From positions 1,612,001 to 1,676,000 of the forward strand of contig NZ_CP172558.1 of assembly GCF_046530675.1 (NCBI RefSeq): a stretch of 64,000 nucleotides of DNA, read 5' to 3'. The DNA is from Chitinibacter sp046530675. Lineage in GTDB: Bacteria; Pseudomonadota; Gammaproteobacteria; Burkholderiales; Chitinibacteraceae. This document shows, piece by piece, positions 16,544 to 24,998 of the stretch. The translations under genes were made by a program, and so were the position numbers. How positions within the stretch are numbered: position 1 is the stretch's first letter; each line of letters starts with the position of its first letter. The notes beneath the pieces are model-generated. The model was not told the origin of the DNA, searched no databases, and saw only the letters and a program-made list of their open reading frames with translations.

Positions 16544-18345
16544 AATAGCCCCAGCTTGAAATGATGGCGCAGCAAGGTGCGGAACTGCTTGACCACGCTG
16601 AAGGCGTCTTTTATCAAATCCCGCTCAAGTGCGGTGAGCTGGGCGGGATCGATCTGATTAAAAGTCGATTTGCCTGCCGAGATGGCCTGTAGGCCGTATT
16701 TCAGCTGCAAACCTTGTAAAAACCGCAGTGTTTCCGATAAATCCTGCGCCAGTGCGCTGGTCAGTACGGTGTCGCCGGATCGGGTGACGAAGGCAGCCAG
16801 TCTCTCGTAACTATTGGTCGCGGCAATGCCTTTTTCGAGCGCCAAGCTGCGCAGTCCGTGCGTAATGGGAAACAGGCCGCCTTTTTTCAAATCGAGCAGT
16901 TTTTCCTCTCCAGTCACCAGCCGTGAGAATAATCCCAGCGGAGTGGGGAATTGTTCCAGCGGCAGTGCAAAATGTGCCATAAATGGGGTATTGCTATCTA
17001 GCCATTTTTGCAAGTGGCTTTGCAGCTTATACAGTAGGGTGGTATTGCCGGTGACGGCACAGCCATCGATCCAGATTGCCAGTTTGATGATGTTTTCTGC
17101 GCTTGGCGTGTAAGTCCAGTCGTTGATTTCTTGCTTAAAGCCGCTGACACTTTGACGCCATTGTGGATTACTGACCATGATGCCGCCGGGACAGGGCGGG
17201 TAGCCCAGTGTTTGTAGTGCCGCATTAAATTGCTGGCAGACAGTTTCGAGTTCCGGGTGGCTGTAGCCGTCTTCGATGATGAGTGCATTGTCCTGATCGG
17301 TACGCAGGATTTGTTCGCCGCGCCCTTCCGATCCGAGTACCAGCAGACAGACATGGTTCAGCATCTCGGCGGGAGCCAGTAGGGCAAACAGTTTCGCGAG
17401 CAGTTTTTGTCGCAACTCGCTAATCAGTTCGGCAATCAGCGTCACTTTCATTCCGCTGTGATGCAGCATCTGGATGACAGGCAAAAACTGATCCGACGCC
17501 AGTTTCAACTCGGCCAAATTGCGCGAGCGATCAATTTGCAACCCAATGCTGTGCGGATTGCCCGCCAGGCTGGTGAGCAGGTCGAGTTGTTCGAGTACGC
17601 CGCTGATTTCTCCATCGTGGGCGACCAGTACACGGTGAATGCCGTGGCGTATCATCAGTATCATCGCCTGATGTAGCGTCGCATCGGGAGCTACGCTGAT
17701 CAGTTTGAAGCTGGCGTGCGCGGCGACTTTTTCTTGTGCGGGGATCAGGCCTTTGCTGACCATCTGGCACAAATCGCTTTGCGTAAAAATGCCGCAACCT
17801 TGCCCGGTCTGAATCAGCACCGAGCTGACCCCGAACTGCTGCAGGCACTGCGCCGCTTCGAGTACGCTGGCGTCATGCGCAACATAATGAACCGGGCTGA
17901 TGCAGGCATCGCGCACGCGCGTCAGCATCAGCGTTGCCTGACTGAGCTGGTGCGGGCTGGGCGATAATTCGGCCATCCGGCGCGCGACATCCTGATAAAA
18001 GTAGGCTGCAAAGGTCGGGTTGTGCTGGCTTAAGCGCAAGACGGATTCACGCGCAATTCGCCACAGCAGCGTGTCCTCAAATGCGCTAAAAGCATAAGCG
18101 CATTGACCTTCGAGCAAGGCTTTGCCGTCAAATAGTTCATGCTCAGTAAAGTAAACGTCCTGCTCTGCGCCGCCGACGACCAGTCCCTTCATGACCACAT
18201 ACAGCGCCTCGATGCTGCTATTGGCCGGGATGATGGTGCTGCCTGCGGCGTAATATTCGATATCGATTTGCCGGGCGATGTCGATGCGTTCGAGCGGGCT
18301 GAGTGCATCGAAAGGCGGAAAAGAAAAGTCGAATGGGCTGGACAT
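16540..18345 (-). CDS. cNMP-binding / CBS-pair / DUF294 nucleotidyltransferase-like signalling protein
   Basis: Multidomain cytoplasmic protein of 601 residues from the ATG at 18345, with a GGGGGT ribosome-binding stretch upstream; the frame extends to a TTG at 18384. Order: cyclic-nucleotide-binding fold (about 15-115), a pair of CBS domains (about 140-270), a DUF294 nucleotidyltransferase-like domain with GSEGRGEQILRTDQDNAL near 335-352, and the DUF294 C-terminal helical part. The G-S/G-R plus D-x-D pattern resembles GlnD/GlnE-type nucleotidyltransferases, suggesting transfer of a nucleotide to a protein or small molecule. No substrate is known to me. It overlaps the exonuclease gene downstream and lies between acs and actP, suggesting a role in acetate metabolism; that role is inference. 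Confidence 0.88.
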   Translation of the reverse strand: MSSPFDFSFPPFDALSPLERIDIARQIDIEYYAAGSTIIPANSSIEALYVVMKGLVVGGAEQDVYFTEHELFDGKALLEGQCAYAFSAFEDTLLWRIARESVLRLSQHNPTFAAYFYQDVARRMAELSPSPHQLSQATLMLTRVRDACISPVHYVAHDASVLEAAQCLQQFGVSSVLIQTGQGCGIFTQSDLCQMVSKGLIPAQEKVAAHASFKLISVAPDATLHQAMILMIRHGIHRVLVAHDGEISGVLEQLDLLTSLAGNPHSIGLQIDRSRNLAELKLASDQFLPVIQMLHHSGMKVTLIAELISELRQKLLAKLFALLAPAEMLNHVCLLVLGSEGRGEQILRTDQDNALIIEDGYSHPELETVCQQFNAALQTLGYPPCPGGIMVSNPQWRQSVSGFKQEINDWTYTPSAENIIKLAIWIDGCAVTGNTTLLYKLQSHLQKWLDSNTPFMAHFALPLEQFPTPLGLFSRLVTGEEKLLDLKKGGLFPITHGLRSLALEKGIAATNSYERLAAFVTRSGDTVLTSALAQDLSETLRFLQGLQLKYGLQAISAGKSTFNQIDPAQLTALERDLIKDAFSVVKQFRTLLRHHFKLGLL

Positions 18346-18381
18346 CAATGACCCCCGTTTTTCTGAGTCTAAGTAGACAAG

Positions 18382-18464
18382 CAAAAGTTTTCCAGCATCG
18401 TTACCTCGCCTTGTCGTACTACTTGTACTGCCTGCGGCTTCGGTGCCTTGCTGGAAAACTTTTG
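18382..18464. repeat. 83-bp MITE-like element with 16-bp terminal inverted repeats
   Basis: CAAAAGTTTTCCAGCA at 18382-18397 is the exact reverse complement of 18449-18464. The 51-bp interior contains TACTTGTACTGCCTGCGGCT, which from memory resembles short intergenic repeats common in Neisseria genomes. It lies in the leader of the DUF294 gene. No transposase gene is inside it. Confidence 0.65.
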
Positions 18465-18478
18465 TACGGTTTTAGAAG

Positions 18479-18512
18479 CAAAAACGCCCCTTCATGATCA
18501 ACGAAGGGGCGT
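18479..18512 (-). terminator. Rho-independent terminator after actP
   Basis: Ten-bp stem ACGCCCCTTC / GAAGGGGCGT with a nine-base loop; five U residues follow on the minus strand. It separates actP from the downstream DUF294 gene. Confidence 0.92.
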
Positions 18513-18519
18513 AGGTCTT

Positions 18520-18536
18520 ATACCCTGTTTGGGTAT
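18520..18536. other. ATACCC/GGGTAT hairpin after actP
   Basis: Perfect six-bp inverted repeat with loop TGTTT, ten bases past the actP stop and just before the terminator. It shares its stem sequence with hairpins in other spacers of this window. Confidence 0.6.
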
Positions 18537-18545
18537 GCTTATGAA

Positions 18546-20360
18546 TCAATGATCTGAAGCGCCTTCTGCGCCAATACCCGTCATGGAGCGAACGAACTGG
18601 GCGTCGAATTTCGCGCGTTCAGACTCTGCCTGTGCGCTCTTGTCGAGTACCGAAATCAACCAGGTAAAGAAGAACGCCAGCGTCATCGAGAACAGTGCCG
18701 GGTTGCTGTAGGCAAATGGCGCGCTGCCTTTGGCATTACCCAGTGTGGTTTCCCAGACCGCAGGTCCCAGAATAATCAATACTACAGCTGAAATCAGGCC
18801 GATTGCACCGCCAATTACCGCGCCACGCGTCGTCAGATTTTTCCAGAACATCGACAGCAGCAAGACCGGGAAGTTGGCTGAAGCCGCAATCGAGAAAGCC
18901 AGACCGACCATAAAGGCGATATTCTGTTTTTCGAACATGATGCCAAGCAACATCGCCACGATACCCAGCGCGACGGTGGTCATTTTCGATACGCGGATTT
19001 CGTCAGCCTCGTTCGCCTTGCCTTTCTTGATGACCGAGGCGTACAGATCGTGCGAAACGGCTGATGCGCCAGATAAAGTCAGACCGGCTACGACGGCCAG
19101 AATGGTTGCGAAGGCAACGGCAGAAATAAAGCCGAGGAATAAATCACCGCCAACTGCTGCTGACAAATGGACTGCTGCCATATTCGAGCCACCAATCAGC
19201 GCGCCTGCTGCATCTTTAAATTGCTGCCCTGCATCGCCTGACAGCAAGACGATGGCGCCAAAGCCGATGATAAAGGTCAGAATATAGAAGTAACCGATAA
19301 AGCCGGTGGCAACAAAAACCGATTTACGTGCTTCCTTGGCATCCGCAACAGTAAAGAAACGCATCAGAATATGTGGCAGACCCGCAGTACCAAACATCAG
19401 TGCCAGACCGAGTGAAATCGCGTCGATCGGATTTGAAACCAGCCCGCCCGGCGCCATGATATTGGCTTTGGCTGCCTTGGCGGCCGATTCTGCCAGTGTG
19501 GCGGCTGAAGCCACTGCAGCCGAAGCATCAGGCGCATTGGCCGCCACTGCAGCAGTGGCTGCTTCGGATGCAACCGCAGCTTTGGCTGCCAGAGCCTGCG
19601 CGCCAGCGTGTTTAACGTCAACCGCTTGCTGGAACAGCGTTTCAAAACTGAAGTTGGCGTGTTTCATTACCATAAAGGCCATGAATGATGCACCAGAGAG
19701 CAACAAAATGGCCTTGATAATTTGCACCCAGGTCGTTGCCAGCATGCCGCCGAAAGTCACATACAGAATCATCAGAATACCGACCAGAATGATCGCGTAG
19801 TTGTAATCCAGGCCGAACAACAGCTGGATCAGTTTACCGGCGCCGACCATTTGCGCGATCAGATACAGCGCGACGACGACCAGCGTGCCGGTTGCGGCAA
19901 ATACGCGAACCGGCGTTTGCGCGAGACGATAGGACGCCACGTCGGCAAAAGTATATTTGCCGAGGTTACGCAGGCGTTCGGCGATCATGAATGTAATGAC
20001 GGGCCAGCCGACCAGAAAGCCGATCGAATAAATCAGGCCATCGTAGCCGGTAGTAAATACCATCGCCGAAATACCGAGAAACGAAGCTGCCGACATATAG
20101 TCGCCGGCAATCGCCAGGCCATTCTGAAAGCCGGTAATCCCGCCGCCAGCAGCATAAAAATCTTTGGCCGAACGTGTGCGGCGCGCTGCCCAGTAAGTGA
20201 TGCCGAGCGTAAAAGCGACAAATGCCAGAAACATCACAATCGCGTGAATATTGAGGCTGCGTTTTTCAACCGCGCCCTCAATCGCACCTGCTGCCCAGCC
20301 CGGCATGCTGGCCAGAGCAAAAACACCGCTAAAAGCTAATTTTTGCAAAAAGGATTTCAT
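18546..20360 (-). CDS. actP: Cation/acetate symporter ActP
   Basis: Sodium:solute symporter family permease for acetate and related short carboxylates; inner membrane. It has 604 residues against about 550 in E. coli. An N-terminal signal-like helix (about 1-24) is followed by a dozen or more membrane segments. Family landmarks include AAGGGITGFQNGLAIAGDYM and LMFGTAGLPHILMRFFTV. The extra length is an alanine-rich stretch of about 50 residues (roughly 248-300), mostly Ala/Val/Glu/Lys, inserted in a loop just before NIMAPGG. Its ATG overlaps the stop of yjcH by four bases. A strong terminator follows. The divergent LysR gene may regulate it. Confidence 0.95.
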   Translation of the reverse strand: MKSFLQKLAFSGVFALASMPGWAAGAIEGAVEKRSLNIHAIVMFLAFVAFTLGITYWAARRTRSAKDFYAAGGGITGFQNGLAIAGDYMSAASFLGISAMVFTTGYDGLIYSIGFLVGWPVITFMIAERLRNLGKYTFADVASYRLAQTPVRVFAATGTLVVVALYLIAQMVGAGKLIQLLFGLDYNYAIILVGILMILYVTFGGMLATTWVQIIKAILLLSGASFMAFMVMKHANFSFETLFQQAVDVKHAGAQALAAKAAVASEAATAAVAANAPDASAAVASAATLAESAAKAAKANIMAPGGLVSNPIDAISLGLALMFGTAGLPHILMRFFTVADAKEARKSVFVATGFIGYFYILTFIIGFGAIVLLSGDAGQQFKDAAGALIGGSNMAAVHLSAAVGGDLFLGFISAVAFATILAVVAGLTLSGASAVSHDLYASVIKKGKANEADEIRVSKMTTVALGIVAMLLGIMFEKQNIAFMVGLAFSIAASANFPVLLLSMFWKNLTTRGAVIGGAIGLISAVVLIILGPAVWETTLGNAKGSAPFAYSNPALFSMTLAFFFTWLISVLDKSAQAESERAKFDAQFVRSMTGIGAEGASDH

Positions 20361-20665
20361 TGTTTGGCGTCCTCAACCAGTTCACGGGTCAGTTGGTCAA
20401 ATTCGGTATTGGCGCGGCGAACATAAATGCCGGTGAGTGCAAAAGCCGAAAGGATTACAAAAATGCCAACCGGGATGCCCCAGGTTGTGACGCCGTTGCT
20501 GATCGGGGTTCCGAGTGTTGCAGGTGAAAAAGCAACCAGCAGGATAAAACCGTAGTAAATCACCAGCATCGCAATGGTCAGCATCCAGGAAAATCTGGAG
20601 CGGGTCGCTACGAGTTGGTGAAATTTTGGATTATTCTGCACGCGTTCAATCATTGAATCTTGCAT
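20357..20665 (-). CDS. yjcH: DUF485 membrane protein YjcH
   Basis: Small inner-membrane protein of 102 residues with two transmembrane helices (about 30-50 and 65-87), the DUF485 pattern. In many proteobacteria it is encoded immediately before actP, and here it overlaps actP by four bases (ATGA), so the two are coupled. The start ATG at 20665 has GGAGG nine bases upstream. Its exact function is not established; it is presumed to assist or modulate the acetate symporter. Confidence 0.92.
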   Translation of the reverse strand: MQDSMIERVQNNPKFHQLVATRSRFSWMLTIAMLVIYYGFILLVAFSPATLGTPISNGVTTWGIPVGIFVILSAFALTGIYVRRANTEFDQLTRELVEDAKQ

Positions 20666-20712
20666 ACGCTGCCTCCTGAGTAGTGTAAAAGGCTATCCCT
20701 TAGCCATTCCCA

Positions 20713-20805
20713 AGGCTAATGTAAGCCTCATTCAGTGATGTAGGCTAATTGCTTTTTTTGATGCTCGGAATCACTGAAAGTTATGTTGTGTTGCACGAGG
20801 CTTAC
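20713..20805. promoter_or_regulatory. Nested inverted repeats between yjcH and the LysR gene
   Basis: GTAAGCCTC (20721-20729) is mirrored by GAGGCTTAC (20797-20805), and inside it TTCAGTGAT (20731-20739) by ATCACTGAA (20770-20778). A smaller dyad AGGCT-N6-AGCCT covers 20713-20728. The position in a divergent promoter region fits a LysR-type operator, but no consensus proves this. Confidence 0.5.
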
Positions 20806-20892
20806 TTTTTTGTTTGTAATCAAATGGATTTAACTACATTCTGGCGCAAGCTTTACACCACGATGGCGTGACTTTAAGGGATAATTCGCTTC

Positions 20893-21780
20893 ATGGAACT
20901 TTATCAATTACGCACTTTTGTGACAGTGGCTCAGCAGGGGCATTTGACCCAGGCTGCCGAATTACTGCATTTATCCCAGCCGGCGGTGACGGCGCAAATT
21001 AAAGCACTTGAGGAGCAATTCGGTCTGGCGCTGTTCGAGCGCTATCCGGGTGGCGTGCAGTTGACGGAAGCCGGCAAATTGCTGATGCCTGACGCCGAGC
21101 AGATTCTGGCGCAGGCGCGTGATTTGCTGCATAAGGCCAAGTCTTTGCAAGGGGAGCCAACTGGCAAGGTTCGCATTGGTACGATTGGCGTTCCGGCGCG
21201 GCTCAGGCTGGGCGCATGGCTTTCCTTATTGCGTGAAACGTATCCCCTGATTACCGTGCAAACGACGCACGGTATTTCGGTGAGCATTCTGAACGAAGTC
21301 CGCAAAAAAACGCTCGATGGCGGTTTTTATCTGGGTCGCAATCCCTACCAGAATGTGATGAATTTGCCCTTGGGGGAAATCGGTTTTTGTATTGCGATGC
21401 CAGTGAGTATGGCTGGGCAATATCAAAATGCCGATTGGTCGCAACTGGGGGGCGCGCCGTGGCTGGGCTTGTCGCAACTGACCAGTTTGGCTGATATTTC
21501 TCTCGAATTGTGGCGCAGTCATAATATTGCACCCAAAGTCGTCGGTGAGTTTGATGAAGAAGCAACCTTGCTTGAGCTTATCAAATCCGGCGTCGGGATC
21601 GGTATTCTGGCCGAGCGCACGGCGCAACGCTTTGCGTCGGATGGCTCGATTGTGTTGTGGCGCAGTGGCGAAGTGGTCACGCGGGCGCCACTGCAGTTTA
21701 TCTACTCGGGCGATAGGGTGTCTGACCCGATGATGCACAAGTTGTGCGCGACGCTGAAAACAATCTGGGGTCTGGAGTAG
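20893..21780 (+). CDS. LysR-family transcriptional regulator
   Basis: DNA-binding regulator of 295 residues. A winged helix-turn-helix occupies residues 1-60 (LTQAAELLHLSQPAVTAQIK is the recognition region), followed by a linker helix and a periplasmic-binding-protein-like effector domain. It is divergent from yjcH-actP with 227 nt between, and that space contains nested inverted repeats. By the usual logic of divergent LysR genes it may control acetate uptake and its own expression. The effector is unknown. No close named family member is recognisable. Confidence 0.9.
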   Translation: MELYQLRTFVTVAQQGHLTQAAELLHLSQPAVTAQIKALEEQFGLALFERYPGGVQLTEAGKLLMPDAEQILAQARDLLHKAKSLQGEPTGKVRIGTIGVPARLRLGAWLSLLRETYPLITVQTTHGISVSILNEVRKKTLDGGFYLGRNPYQNVMNLPLGEIGFCIAMPVSMAGQYQNADWSQLGGAPWLGLSQLTSLADISLELWRSHNIAPKVVGEFDEEATLLELIKSGVGIGILAERTAQRFASDGSIVLWRSGEVVTRAPLQFIYSGDRVSDPMMHKLCATLKTIWGLE

Positions 21781-21809
21781 TAAGTAGGGTATGTGCCGCT
21801 AGGCCAGGT

Positions 21810-21836
21810 GGGGTATTTGTTACAGGGCAATACCCC
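21810..21836. other. GGGGTATT/AATACCCC hairpin after the LysR gene
   Basis: Perfect eight-bp inverted repeat with an 11-base loop, 30 nt after the LysR stop and just before the convergent rpmG terminator. No U-tract follows. Confidence 0.6.
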
Positions 21837-21845
21837 TTGGGCAAA

Positions 21846-21869
21846 CAAAAACCCCGCCGAAGCGGGGTT
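21846..21869 (-). terminator. Rho-independent terminator after rpmG
   Basis: Stem AACCCCGC / GCGGGGTT with tetraloop CGAA (TTCG on the minus strand), followed on the minus strand by U residues. It may also act weakly on plus-strand transcripts from the LysR gene. Confidence 0.92.
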
Positions 21870-21893
21870 TCGAGTATGGTCACCAGCACTGAA

Positions 21894-22049
21894 TTACTTC
21901 AGTTTGGTTTCCTTGTAGATCACGTGCTTGCGAGCTACGGGATCGAACTTCTTGATTTCCATCTTTTCTGGCATGGTACGTTTGTTTTTGGTCGTCGTGT
22001 AGAAGTGACCAGTACCTGCAGAAGATTCGAGCTTGATCTTATCGCGCAT
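21894..22049 (-). CDS. rpmG: 50S ribosomal protein L33
   Basis: Large-subunit ribosomal protein of 51 residues beginning MRDKIKLESSAGTGHFYTTT. It is basic and of the standard length. The CxxC zinc pairs of the C+ form are absent, so this is the zinc-free type. GAGG lies ten bases before the ATG. It follows rpmB by 18 nt, the conserved rpmB-rpmG pair, and ends in a strong terminator. Confidence 0.96.
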   Translation of the reverse strand: MRDKIKLESSAGTGHFYTTTKNKRTMPEKMEIKKFDPVARKHVIYKETKLK

Positions 22050-22067
22050 ATTCTAAATACCTCGGAA

Positions 22068-22301
22068 TTATAGTTCGCCGCGGGCGCGCAAGTCAGCCAA
22101 TACTACGTCGATGCCTTTCTTGTCGATCAGGCGCAACGCAGCGTTAGAAACACGCAAACGGATGAAGCGGTTTTCGCTCTCAACCCAGAAACGGCGTGAT
22201 TGCAGATTCGGGAGGAAGCGGCGTTTTGTTTTGTTATTGGCGTGGGAAACGTTATTCCCGGTCATCGGGCCTTTGCCGGTGACTTTGCATACTCGTGCCA
22301 T
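22068..22301 (-). CDS. rpmB: 50S ribosomal protein L28
   Basis: Large-subunit ribosomal protein of 77 residues from the ATG at 22301 (MARVCKVTGKGPMTGNNVSH). AGGA lies eight bases upstream; the longer frame to 22337 runs into the promoter. It is of the zinc-free type, with only one cysteine. Co-transcribed with rpmG. Confidence 0.96.
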   Translation of the reverse strand: MARVCKVTGKGPMTGNNVSHANNKTKRRFLPNLQSRRFWVESENRFIRLRVSNAALRLIDKKGIDVVLADLRARGEL

Positions 22302-22338
22302 GATTCTTGTCCTAACGTCGGAACTGGAAAAGTCCACG

Positions 22339-22378
22339 TTTATATCACAGATCGCACTTTGAGTTCAAGTCAAAGTGC
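22339..22378 (-). promoter_or_regulatory. Putative rpmB promoter overlapped by a 9-bp palindrome
   Basis: On the minus strand TTGAAC (22368-22363) and TATAAA (22344-22339) are spaced by 18 bp. A perfect inverted repeat GCACTTTGA / TCAAAGTGC with a seven-base centre (22354-22378) covers the -35 element. Confidence 0.55.
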
Positions 22379-22526
22379 AAAATGCGGGGTTAATCGGAAT
22401 AGTGCTCGTCTCTGTTGCAAAGCGGTATTGCATCACACCCTGCAACGACTGCGTTTATCGCCCATCCCGAGAGGTGTAGCCGCCTGTCTGTGGAGGGCAT
22501 ACAGAATACGGCAAGCCATATTCTGT

Positions 22527-24926
22527 TTATTCGCTGGCTGGCGCCAGCACAGTCCGGTTGCCGTTACTTTCCATCGAGCTCACCAGACCGGCGCTTTCCA
22601 TTTGTTCAATCAGACGCGCGGCGCGATTATAACCGATACGCAGCTGTCTTTGCACGGACGAAATCGAGGCGCGACGACTTTTCATGACGAACGCGACGGC
22701 TTCGTCGTATAAAGGGTCGCGGTCTTCGGTGCAGCCGCTTTCACCCGCTGACGCATTGCCGGCGCTTTCGGCATCAAAACCGCCATTCAGAATGCCTTCG
22801 ATATAATCGGGCTCGCCCATGGCTTTGAGCGAGTCGACGACGCGGTGGACTTCATCATCGGCAACAAAAGCGCCATGCACGCGCAATGGATAGCCGCTGC
22901 CCGGTGGTAAAAACAGCATATCACCCTGACCTAGCAGCGCTTCGGCCCCCATCTGATCGAGGATCGTCCGGCTGTCTACCTTGCTGGAGACCTGAAACGC
23001 CAGCCGCGTCGGGATATTGGCCTTGATCAAGCCGGTAATCACGTCGACCGACGGACGTTGTGTTGCCAGAATCAAATGAATCCCCGCCGCGCGCGCTTTT
23101 TGTGCCAGACGTGCGATCAATTCCTCGATTTTTTTACCGGCAACCATCATCAGGTCGGCAAATTCATCGACAACGACAACGATAAACGGCAAGTGTTCCA
23201 GCGGCTCGGGATTATCCGGTGTCAGCGTAAACGGATTGGTCAGTTTTTTGCCGGTTTTTTCGGCGTCTTTGATTTTCTGGTTGTAACCGGCCAGATTGCG
23301 TACACCCAGCGCACTGAGCAGTCGGTAGCGTTTTTCCATTTCTGCGACACACCAGTTCAGCGCGTTCGCAGCCAGTTTCATGTCGGTAACGACCGGCGCG
23401 AGCAGGTGCGGGATTTCGTCATAAATCGACAGCTCGAGCATTTTCGGGTCGATCATGATGAAGCGCACTTCGTCAGGCGTCGCTTTGTAAACCAGCGACA
23501 AAATCATCGCGTTGACACCGACCGATTTGCCCGAGCCGGTGGTTCCGGCAACGAGCATATGCGGCGCTTTGGCCAGATCGGTGACCACCGGTTTGCCGGT
23601 AATGTCTTTACCGAGAACCAGCGTGAGTTTACTGGCCATATTGTGATAGGCATCGCTCGACATGATTTCCGACAGACGGATCATCTGGCGTGTCGGGTTT
23701 GGCAGCTCAAGACCCATATAGGTTTTGCCCGGAATCGTTTCGACGACGCGGATTGATACGAGTCCCAGCGCACGTGCCAGATCTTTCATCAGATTCACAA
23801 TCTGCGAGCCTTTTACACCAACGGCAGGTTCGATTTCATAGCGGGTAATCACCGGGCCCGGATACGCCGCGACAACTTTGACTTCGACATTGAAGTCTGC
23901 CAGTTTGCGCTCGATCAGTTGCGAAGTGAATTCCAGTGTTTCCTTGCTGATGGTCTCCTGGGTTGGTGGCGCAGCTTCCAGCAAGGAAAGCGCAGGTAGC
24001 GTGCCATCGCCAAATTGAATCGGCGTCGGTTTTTTATTGATCGAAACCGGCACGGGAGGCAGTTCATCGTCGTCAAACAGCATAGGCTGTGCTGCCTGTT
24101 TGGCTTGTTGCTCCTGCTGTTTTTCCTGCTCTTTCTTTTCGCGCTCGAGTTTTTTGGCGAGCGGTACTTCGCTTTGCAATGGGGCAATCACGAGTGGCGT
24201 TTTTTCATCTTGTTTCTTTTTGGCTTCGAGTACTTTCTGTTCGCGTTCGCGCTTGATTTCTCGGCCAATCCGGCGATCTTGTGCGGCCTGAATGGTGTCC
24301 AGTGTTTTCAGGTAAATCCATTCCAATCCCGCGCCGATTTTTTCCATTAATCCAAGCCAGGACAGTCCGGTTAGCAAGGAAATGCCCAAGCCGAACGTGC
24401 TAAACAATAATAGAGTCGCGCCACTGAAGCCAAACTGCTTCAGCAACCAGCCGCCCAGCGACAGGCCGAGTATGCCGCCCGGTTTGTGCGGTAGTGGCGC
24501 GCTGATGCTGTGCAGGCGCAATGCTTCAAGGCTGCAGCTCGATAACAAAATGAGCGCAAAACCAAAACAGGTCAGCAAAACCAGCGGTCGGGACGATTCG
24601 GCAAGGCGGTCAATGCGGCGATACCCCCAGATGATTGCAGTCACAAAAAAGACCGTCCACCACCACGCCGATAAGCCAAAGGTATACAGCAGGACATCGG
24701 CCAGCCAGGCGCCGACGCTGCCGCCCCGGTTATGAATGATGGTTTCGGTCGCACTGTGCGACCAGCCCGGATCGCCTTGATGGTAGCTGGTCAATACCAG
24801 TAATAAATAGCCGAGCAATACCACCAGCAGCAGCCACCAGGATTCGCGCAACAAGCTGGCTACCGGCGCAGGTAGCGCGGTACGGGTGGAGGCATTGGGG
24901 ATGTTTTTCTTGCGAAACAGGGGCAT
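22527..24926 (-). CDS. ftsK: DNA translocase FtsK
   Basis: Septum-anchored, ATP-driven DNA pump that aligns chromosome ends and activates XerCD at dif. It has 799 residues from the ATG at 24926; starts at 24938 (ATG) and 24956 (GTG) are possible because no clear SD marks one. The N-terminal part has about four transmembrane helices, followed by a charged Lys/Glu/Gln linker (about 220-300) that is short compared with E. coli FtsK. Walker A AGTTGSGKSVGVNA is near 455-468 and Walker B VVVVDEFADLM near 583. The C-terminal gamma winged helix (about 735-799), with RRASISSVQRQLRIGYNRAA, reads oriented KOPS sites. Confidence 0.95.
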   Translation of the reverse strand: MPLFRKKNIPNASTRTALPAPVASLLRESWWLLLVVLLGYLLLVLTSYHQGDPGWSHSATETIIHNRGGSVGAWLADVLLYTFGLSAWWWTVFFVTAIIWGYRRIDRLAESSRPLVLLTCFGFALILLSSCSLEALRLHSISAPLPHKPGGILGLSLGGWLLKQFGFSGATLLLFSTFGLGISLLTGLSWLGLMEKIGAGLEWIYLKTLDTIQAAQDRRIGREIKREREQKVLEAKKKQDEKTPLVIAPLQSEVPLAKKLEREKKEQEKQQEQQAKQAAQPMLFDDDELPPVPVSINKKPTPIQFGDGTLPALSLLEAAPPTQETISKETLEFTSQLIERKLADFNVEVKVVAAYPGPVITRYEIEPAVGVKGSQIVNLMKDLARALGLVSIRVVETIPGKTYMGLELPNPTRQMIRLSEIMSSDAYHNMASKLTLVLGKDITGKPVVTDLAKAPHMLVAGTTGSGKSVGVNAMILSLVYKATPDEVRFIMIDPKMLELSIYDEIPHLLAPVVTDMKLAANALNWCVAEMEKRYRLLSALGVRNLAGYNQKIKDAEKTGKKLTNPFTLTPDNPEPLEHLPFIVVVVDEFADLMMVAGKKIEELIARLAQKARAAGIHLILATQRPSVDVITGLIKANIPTRLAFQVSSKVDSRTILDQMGAEALLGQGDMLFLPPGSGYPLRVHGAFVADDEVHRVVDSLKAMGEPDYIEGILNGGFDAESAGNASAGESGCTEDRDPLYDEAVAFVMKSRRASISSVQRQLRIGYNRAARLIEQMESAGLVSSMESNGNRTVLAPASE

Positions 24927-24998
24927 GGTGCACGGCATCGGTGAAATAGCTTGCACGATTATAAGGCAAGCTTCGTATGCGCGCTCAATGCGCTCGGT

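Noticed and set aside
18546..20360. Alanine-rich part of actP as a frameshifted region
   Set aside because: The frame remains open and ActP motifs continue on both sides, so it is a true insertion.
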